Assembly: GCA_900321955.1 (NCBI GenBank)
Contig: ONXX01000031.1
Location: 1 to 10,076, forward strand
Direction: 5' to 3'
DNA length: 10,076 nt
Origin: an uncultured Bacillota bacterium
Lineage (GTDB): Bacteria > Bacillota_I > Bacilli_A > Erysipelotrichales > Erysipelotrichaceae
A model generated the notes under the pieces. That model was not told where the DNA came from and made no database searches. It was given only the letters and a program-made list of their open reading frames with translations. Each line of letters opens with the position of its first letter. The stretch's first letter is position 1. The translations under genes were made by a program, and so were the position numbers. Shown here piece after piece: positions 6,199 through 10,076 of the stretch.

Positions 6199-7125
6199 TT
6201 AAAACAAAGTGAGCTGATCATCCAGATAAGAGATCGACTTATGTTCCCTGATCTCATCGCCCTCTTCGATTTTGCCGATCAGCAAGGGTGATTTGGGATC
6301 ATGGAGCTTGTGGTTTTTTAAGACGATATCCTTATCAAAGTTGGCATAACAGTAGCGGCAAAGATGCAGACAGCTGTTGTAGGCACCGATGTCATTGCCC
6401 AGTAGGCAGTTACATCCTTCTCTGGATTTCGATGATGTCGGAACGATCAGTTGTTCGCCGATCGCATCTTCCAGAACTTCCTTGGAAAGACAGCCCGTCA
6501 CATCGGCGCCATAGAAAGCCAGACGCTCATCTTCATGACAGAGCCGTATATCCATGCCGTGTCTGGCAGCGATCTTGACGAACTGCTTGGTGATGTAGCA
6601 CTGTTCATCAAAACTTACTTCCTTGACCTCCGGGAAGTTCTTCTTGGTTTTTTCATAGAGATCGATGAAACTGATGATGACGTGCTTGCAATAGCCTTCC
6701 AGATAGGCGCACATCTTCTCAAAGATCATCAGATGGTGGGAGATGTCGTATTTCTCATTCAGGAAGATCGGATCGTAGCGCCAGACGACATTCTTGACCG
6801 AGACCTTTTTCGAAAGTTCGATGAAGGCATCCATGACTTCCTTCTTGTGCGGGACGTTGGGCTCGATATCCTTGCCATAGGGCGTGATCGTCACGTTCCA
6901 ATACATCCTATATTTTTTTAATTCTTCAAGATGTTCCAACATATTCTTCGGATTCTTGGTGCAGAAGACTAAGACATCGACCACGCTTGGATCAAGGTCA
7001 TAGCGAATGATCTGTTTGGGGTAGAAAGGATTGCGGGCCATGACAAAACCTGCCCGGATCCGGTTCATGAACCATTCGCTGTAAAACGCCGGAATATCCG
7101 TGCGGCTGCCGGTATTCAAGATCAT
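6199..7125 (-). CDS. DUF1848 family protein with C-terminal Fe-S-type cysteine cluster
   Basis: This is a 308-residue protein of unknown function. The family signature is clear: TGSRTDIPAFYSEW (5-18), a TKNP motif in VLVFCTKNP (51-59), VTITPYGKDIE (78-88) and VVWRYDPI (113-120). Near the C-terminus are C238xC240 and then C252-x3-C256-x2-C259 followed by YA. This last motif matches the spacing of the 4Fe-4S site of radical SAM enzymes, although those carry it at the N-terminus. Pfam notes this similarity for the family. A bound cluster is likely, but SAM chemistry is unproven. The frame is open to an earlier TTG or ATG-like start at 7197, but the conserved N-terminus begins at the ATG at 7125, preceded by AAGGGGAAAG. 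That ATG overlaps the MFS stop as ATGA, so the two proteins are probably made together. The EAL gene follows closely downstream. Confidence 0.9.
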   Translation of the reverse strand: MILNTGSRTDIPAFYSEWFMNRIRAGFVMARNPFYPKQIIRYDLDPSVVDVLVFCTKNPKNMLEHLEELKKYRMYWNVTITPYGKDIEPNVPHKKEVMDAFIELSKKVSVKNVVWRYDPIFLNEKYDISHHLMIFEKMCAYLEGYCKHVIISFIDLYEKTKKNFPEVKEVSFDEQCYITKQFVKIAARHGMDIRLCHEDERLAFYGADVTGCLSKEVLEDAIGEQLIVPTSSKSREGCNCLLGNDIGAYNSCLHLCRYCYANFDKDIVLKNHKLHDPKSPLLIGKIEEGDEIREHKSISYLDDQLTLF

Positions 7126-8315
7126 CGTCTTTCCCCTTTCCGTAAACCGAATAAACAAATCAAGGTACCAAGTAATGACACCGCAAAGCCAACCCACAAA
7201 GTCAAAGAAACACCGATCGTGTCGTACATCCTGCCGGCAAAGAAACCGGCCAGTATGGCACCGACATCGGTCATCGTATAGGCCAGCGACTGCCCCTTGC
7301 CGGCATCCTTATATTCCACCTTGGAAGCCACATAAGGAACGATGGCGGAAGAATAGATGGCAAAGGACGGCGCCTGCAAAAGGAAGCAGGCACTTAAAGT
7401 AAGCTGACTGTTTGCCAGGGCAAAAGCCAGCTCCTTGATCGTAAAAGCGATTGCCGAAATTGCCAGCATCTTCCCCTGATCCTTCTTGCCAAAGAGTTTT
7501 GTATACAGGAACATTACCGGTAGTTCCATCAAAGCCATAAAGGATGTCAGGTAACCGGCCATTGCCGTCGTGCCGCCGACATGACGGACAATGTTGATCA
7601 GAAAATTGGTGACGATATTGTGCGAGAAGAATAGCAATGCCGTACCGCTCAAAGTCAGTGTCAATAATCCGTTTTCTTTAATGAAAGCAGCAATCGAAGA
7701 AGACGTTTCCTCCTGTGTTTCCGCATGGTTCATTTTAAGGTACCTGCCGATCCTATAGAAGCTCAGCAATTCCAGTACCAGCAAAACAATGCCCAGCCAA
7801 GGCACGGCCTCCACTGAAGTCTTTTCAATCAGTGTACCGGCAATCGAAGAGACGATCACAAAAGCGAGGGAACCCAGGCCTCTGGCCGTCGCATAATTGA
7901 CCGGGTACTTCTCATAGACGATATCCGAATAGATCTTTAAGACGACCGTATTGGCGGAAACGCAGAAGGCCATATAGAGAACAAAGAGGATGCCGATCAC
8001 TAAAACACCGCTCTTGCATAACAATAATCCGATCATCGACAGCAAACGAAGACTTAACAGAACGAACGCTGCCTTTAACGGTGTCATTCCGGCGTCCATC
8101 TTTCCTGCCGTGTATGGCCCGATCAGCATGCCAGCCAGATTGCCCAAGGCCGTGACGATGCCCAGCTGCGTATTGCTTAAACCCTTGCCCTGCAGATAGA
8201 TGACCGCAAAACAGACGCAGATACAAAAGCTCATCCAGTAGGACATCTGTATCAGAGAATAAGTGAATGTCAGATCTTTTCTTTCCGTCTTCATTTTTCT
8301 ACTACTATTTTGCAC
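7122..8315 (-). CDS. MFS transporter of the 12-helix, LacY/nucleoside-symporter-like type
   Basis: This is an inner-membrane secondary transporter, substrate unknown. From the chosen start it has 397 residues and about twelve hydrophobic segments with a central loop (KMNHAETQEE region) after helix 6, the normal MFS layout. Family-like features include TYSLIQMSYWMSF at helix 1, NTQLGIVTALGNLAGMLIGP leading into the A-like loop AGKMDAG, and QAPSFAIYSSAIVPYVAS in the second half. The pattern recalls the MFS_1_like/LacY group, whose members move sugars, nucleosides or amino-sugar compounds. I chose GTG at 8315 because AGAAGG lies 5 bases ahead. ATG at 8294 has no good ribosome site, and TTG at 8360 falls inside the oppF terminator. 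No space exists for a full promoter between that terminator and the start. The stop overlaps the DUF1848 start by four bases. Confidence 0.9.
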   Translation of the reverse strand: MQNSSRKMKTERKDLTFTYSLIQMSYWMSFCICVCFAVIYLQGKGLSNTQLGIVTALGNLAGMLIGPYTAGKMDAGMTPLKAAFVLLSLRLLSMIGLLLCKSGVLVIGILFVLYMAFCVSANTVVLKIYSDIVYEKYPVNYATARGLGSLAFVIVSSIAGTLIEKTSVEAVPWLGIVLLVLELLSFYRIGRYLKMNHAETQEETSSSIAAFIKENGLLTLTLSGTALLFFSHNIVTNFLINIVRHVGGTTAMAGYLTSFMALMELPVMFLYTKLFGKKDQGKMLAISAIAFTIKELAFALANSQLTLSACFLLQAPSFAIYSSAIVPYVASKVEYKDAGKGQSLAYTMTDVGAILAGFFAGRMYDTIGVSLTLWVGFAVSLLGTLICLFGLRKGERR

Positions 8316-8320
8316 TGATT

Positions 8321-8326
8321 CCTTCT
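8321..8326 (-). promoter_or_regulatory. Ribosome binding site of the MFS gene
   Basis: AGAAGG sits 5 bases before GTG at 8315 and about 26 bases before the first ATG at 8294, so it decides for the GTG start. Confidence 0.6.
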
Positions 8327-8334
8327 CTTTTGAC

Positions 8335-8367
8335 AAAAAAAGATCTTCACCTTGCGGCAAAGATCTT
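8335..8367 (-). terminator. Strong terminator after oppF, with GCAA tetraloop
   Basis: On the minus strand AAGATCTTTGCC pairs with GGTGAAGATCTT (ten Watson-Crick and two G-U pairs) around a GCAA tetraloop (8367-8340), followed by seven T (8341-8335). It starts 7 bases after the oppF stop. Only about 20 bases separate the T-tract from the MFS start, so it may act as an attenuator for the downstream genes. Confidence 0.93.
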
Positions 8368-8374
8368 CAGCTGA

Positions 8375-9313
8375 TTAATTGCTTTTCCTGCTCCACTTCG
8401 CGAACTCTTCGTCGGTGGCCAGGACTTTGTGGGTCTCACTCAGGATGTGTTCGTATCCGGCAGTGTAATCAACACCCATTTCGTCCTTGTTGTAAGTCAA
8501 GGCAACTCTCTTTTTCTCGACGATCGGATTCGGATGCGGGATGGCGGAGAGTAAGGACTTGGTGTACGGATGGATCGGATTCTGGAAGATCTCATCGGTC
8601 GTTCCCGTCTCCACGATGTGTCCCATATGCATGACCCCGATGCGATCGGAGATGTACTTGACCATTGAAAGATCGTGGGCGATGAACAGATACGTCGTAC
8701 CAAGTTCATCCTGCAGATCCTTCATCAGGTTGACGACCTGGGCCTGAATGGAAACATCCAGAGCCGAGATACACTCATCGGCGATGACCAGCTTCGGATT
8801 CATGACCAGAGCTCTGGCGATACCGACACGCTGTCTTTGACCGCCGGAGAACTGATGCGGGAATCTTGTCGCCTGTTCTCTGGAAAGGCCGACCTTATCC
8901 AGAATATTGTTGACCTTCTCATCGATTTCCGCCTGGTTCTTGCATAGATGGTGGATCTCCAATCCTTCGGCAATGATCTGTTTGACCTTCTTGCGCGGAT
9001 TGAGACAAGCCATCGGATCCTGGAAGATCATAGCCATATTGGTACGCAGATAGGAAGCGTCTTCTTTTTTCAGTTTTCCGGAGATGTCATGACCATCAAA
9101 GATGATCTTGCCGTCCGTCGGATCGTAAAGGCGGATGATCGCTCTGCCGGTCGTGGATTTGCCCGAACCGGACTCGCCGACCAGACCGTAGGTCTCGCCT
9201 TCGTAGATATCAAAACTGATGCCGTCGACGGCCTTGGTGGTCTGTCTGCGGTTGATGCGGAAGTGCTGCTTCAGCCCTTCAACATGGAGTAACGGAGTTC
9301 TGACTTCACTCAT
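8375..9313 (-). CDS. oppF: Oligopeptide ABC transporter ATP-binding protein OppF
   Basis: One of the two ATPases that power peptide import through an OppBC membrane channel. The 312-residue protein has the complete ABC set: Walker A GESGSGKST (46-54), Q-loop FQDP (Gln98), signature FSGGQRQR (155-162), Walker B LVIADE (175-180) followed by SALD, and switch His213 in AHDLS. The C-terminal peptide-transporter extension begins at HPYTKSLLSAIPHP (248-261) and ends with THKVLATDEEFAKW, typical of OppF rather than OppD. The ATG at 9313 overlaps the end of oppD by 8 bases, with GGAGG 9 bases in front. A strong terminator follows, so oppF is the last gene of the operon. The substrate could also be dipeptides or another small molecule. 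The OppF label rests on paired order and C-terminal sequence. Confidence 0.93.
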   Translation of the reverse strand: MSEVRTPLLHVEGLKQHFRINRRQTTKAVDGISFDIYEGETYGLVGESGSGKSTTGRAIIRLYDPTDGKIIFDGHDISGKLKKEDASYLRTNMAMIFQDPMACLNPRKKVKQIIAEGLEIHHLCKNQAEIDEKVNNILDKVGLSREQATRFPHQFSGGQRQRVGIARALVMNPKLVIADECISALDVSIQAQVVNLMKDLQDELGTTYLFIAHDLSMVKYISDRIGVMHMGHIVETGTTDEIFQNPIHPYTKSLLSAIPHPNPIVEKKRVALTYNKDEMGVDYTAGYEHILSETHKVLATDEEFAKWSRKSN

Positions 9314-10076
9314 TGATCATCGCCTCCTTCTTCATCTTTTCAATCCTGACCTTCAGGTCTTTCGGCATTTCTACCTTCGGGGCATGCGGATCGCATAACC
9401 ACGAGGCAACTCTGTGCTGACCGCCTACGTCATACATCGGCGGCTCTTCCCTATAATCGATCTTCAGGGCAAACGGGTTACGCGGGGCAAAGGCATCGCC
9501 GACCACCTCTTCCATCAGATTCGGCGGTGAACCCGGAATGGCGAAGAGCCGATCGGAATCGGTATCGACATCCGGCATCGAGCTTAACAGACCCCAGGTA
9601 TACGGATGACGCGGATCGTAGAAGACTTCATTGATGCTGCCCTTTTCGACGATTCGGCCGGCATACATGACAGCGACATAATCGGCGACCTTGGCAACAA
9701 CACCCAGGTCATGGGTGATATAGATGACCGAGATGTTCTTCTTGACCTGGATCTCTTTGATCAGTTCCAGGATCTTGGCCTGAATGGTGACATCCAGGGC
9801 TGTGGTCGGCTCATCACAGATCAGAATGTCCGGGTCGCAGGCCAGAGCGATGGCAATGACCACACGCTGGCGCATACCGCCGGAAAGTTCATGCGGATAC
9901 TGTTTGAAGGTCTTTTCCGGTTCGTTGATGCCGACTTCTTTCAGAAGTTCCAGCGCTCTTTGCGCTGCTTCCTTCTTGCCGGCGTAATTGTGTTCGATCA
10001 TCGGTTCCATGATCTGCTTGCCGATCGGCATCGTCGGATCCAGAGAAGTCATCGGATCCTGGAAGACCATGGCGAT
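9306..10076 (-). CDS. oppD: Oligopeptide ABC transporter ATP-binding protein OppD, N-terminus outside window
   Basis: The C-terminal 256 residues of the partner ATPase are present and the frame runs open through base 10076. Visible motifs are the Q-loop VFQDPMTSLDP (4-14 of the visible part), signature LSGGMRQR (64-71), Walker B ILICDEP (84-90) with TTALD, and the switch His122 in THDLG. The long C-terminal extension has RHPYTWGLL, IPGSPPNLMEEVVGDAFAPR and EEPPMYDV, characteristic of OppD. Walker A must lie outside. The position where many OppD/DppD proteins have a cluster of cysteines reads APRNPFALKI with no Cys. One Cys follows in SWLCDP, so no Fe-S site is expected. The stop overlaps the oppF start. 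Confidence 0.93.
   Translation of the reverse strand: MAMVFQDPMTSLDPTMPIGKQIMEPMIEHNYAGKKEAAQRALELLKEVGINEPEKTFKQYPHELSGGMRQRVVIAIALACDPDILICDEPTTALDVTIQAKILELIKEIQVKKNISVIYITHDLGVVAKVADYVAVMYAGRIVEKGSINEVFYDPRHPYTWGLLSSMPDVDTDSDRLFAIPGSPPNLMEEVVGDAFAPRNPFALKIDYREEPPMYDVGGQHRVASWLCDPHAPKVEMPKDLKVRIEKMKKEAMINE

Noticed and set aside
6451..6921. Plus-strand frame of 156 codons opposite DUF1848
   Set aside because: The frame is long only because its codons mirror the DUF1848 reading frame; the minus-strand gene has strong family motifs.
7126..7197. Upstream extension of DUF1848 to 7197
   Set aside because: The extra 24 residues lie inside the MFS gene, and the conserved family N-terminus begins at the ATG at 7125.
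8316..8360. MFS start at TTG 8360
   Set aside because: This codon lies inside the oppF terminator hairpin with no ribosome site; GTG 8315 has a good one.
1..10076. tRNA, rRNA, CRISPR array or phage genes
   Set aside because: No cloverleaf, rRNA-like stretch, spaced direct repeats or phage-type genes were found by reading both strands.

Overview
The window looks like a chromosomal segment of a Gram-positive, low-to-medium GC bacterium of the Bacillota (Firmicutes). Shine-Dalgarno sites are strong and purine-rich (AGAAGG, GGAGG, AGGAAG), several genes probably start at TTG or GTG, and the gene types (split TrkA, DUF349, DUF1848, Opp ATPases) suit a gut-type firmicute. An Erysipelotrichia-like host is a guess from gene content. 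Every gene I can support lies on the minus strand, so transcription runs from high to low coordinates.

Layout, in order of transcription. (1) 10076-8375: the end of an oligopeptide ABC transporter operon, with oppD (cut by the window edge) overlapping oppF and closed by a strong terminator with a GCAA tetraloop. (2) 8315-4883: an MFS transporter gene starts about 20 bases after that terminator's T-tract, overlaps a DUF1848 Fe-S-type protein gene by ATGA, and is followed closely by a receiver-EAL c-di-GMP phosphodiesterase gene. (3) 4760-3870: a single gene for a DUF349 repeat protein with its own terminator. (4) 3712-1171: a tightly overlapping potassium-uptake operon. It has a short RCK_N-only TrkA subunit, then an RCK_N+RCK_C TrkA subunit, then the TrkH channel subunit, and ends in a hairpin terminator. 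(5) 1136-1: the 5' part of a group II intron, probably class IIC, with about 500 bases of ribozyme RNA and then the N-terminal 209 codons of its reverse transcriptase. The intron begins four bases after the T-tract of the trkH terminator, on the same strand, which is the classic IIC target.

Working relations. The three Trk genes should form one membrane K+ uptake complex with a hetero-oligomeric cytoplasmic gate. The MFS and DUF1848 genes are probably co-translated, so a link between the imported or exported compound and the cysteine-rich protein is reasonable but unproven. The EAL gene may belong to that transcript or have its own promoter. The intron is a mobile element sitting harmlessly in a terminator. 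The points most worth a second look are the asymmetric TrkA pair, the MFS-DUF1848 pair behind an attenuator-like terminator, and the terminator-targeted intron.
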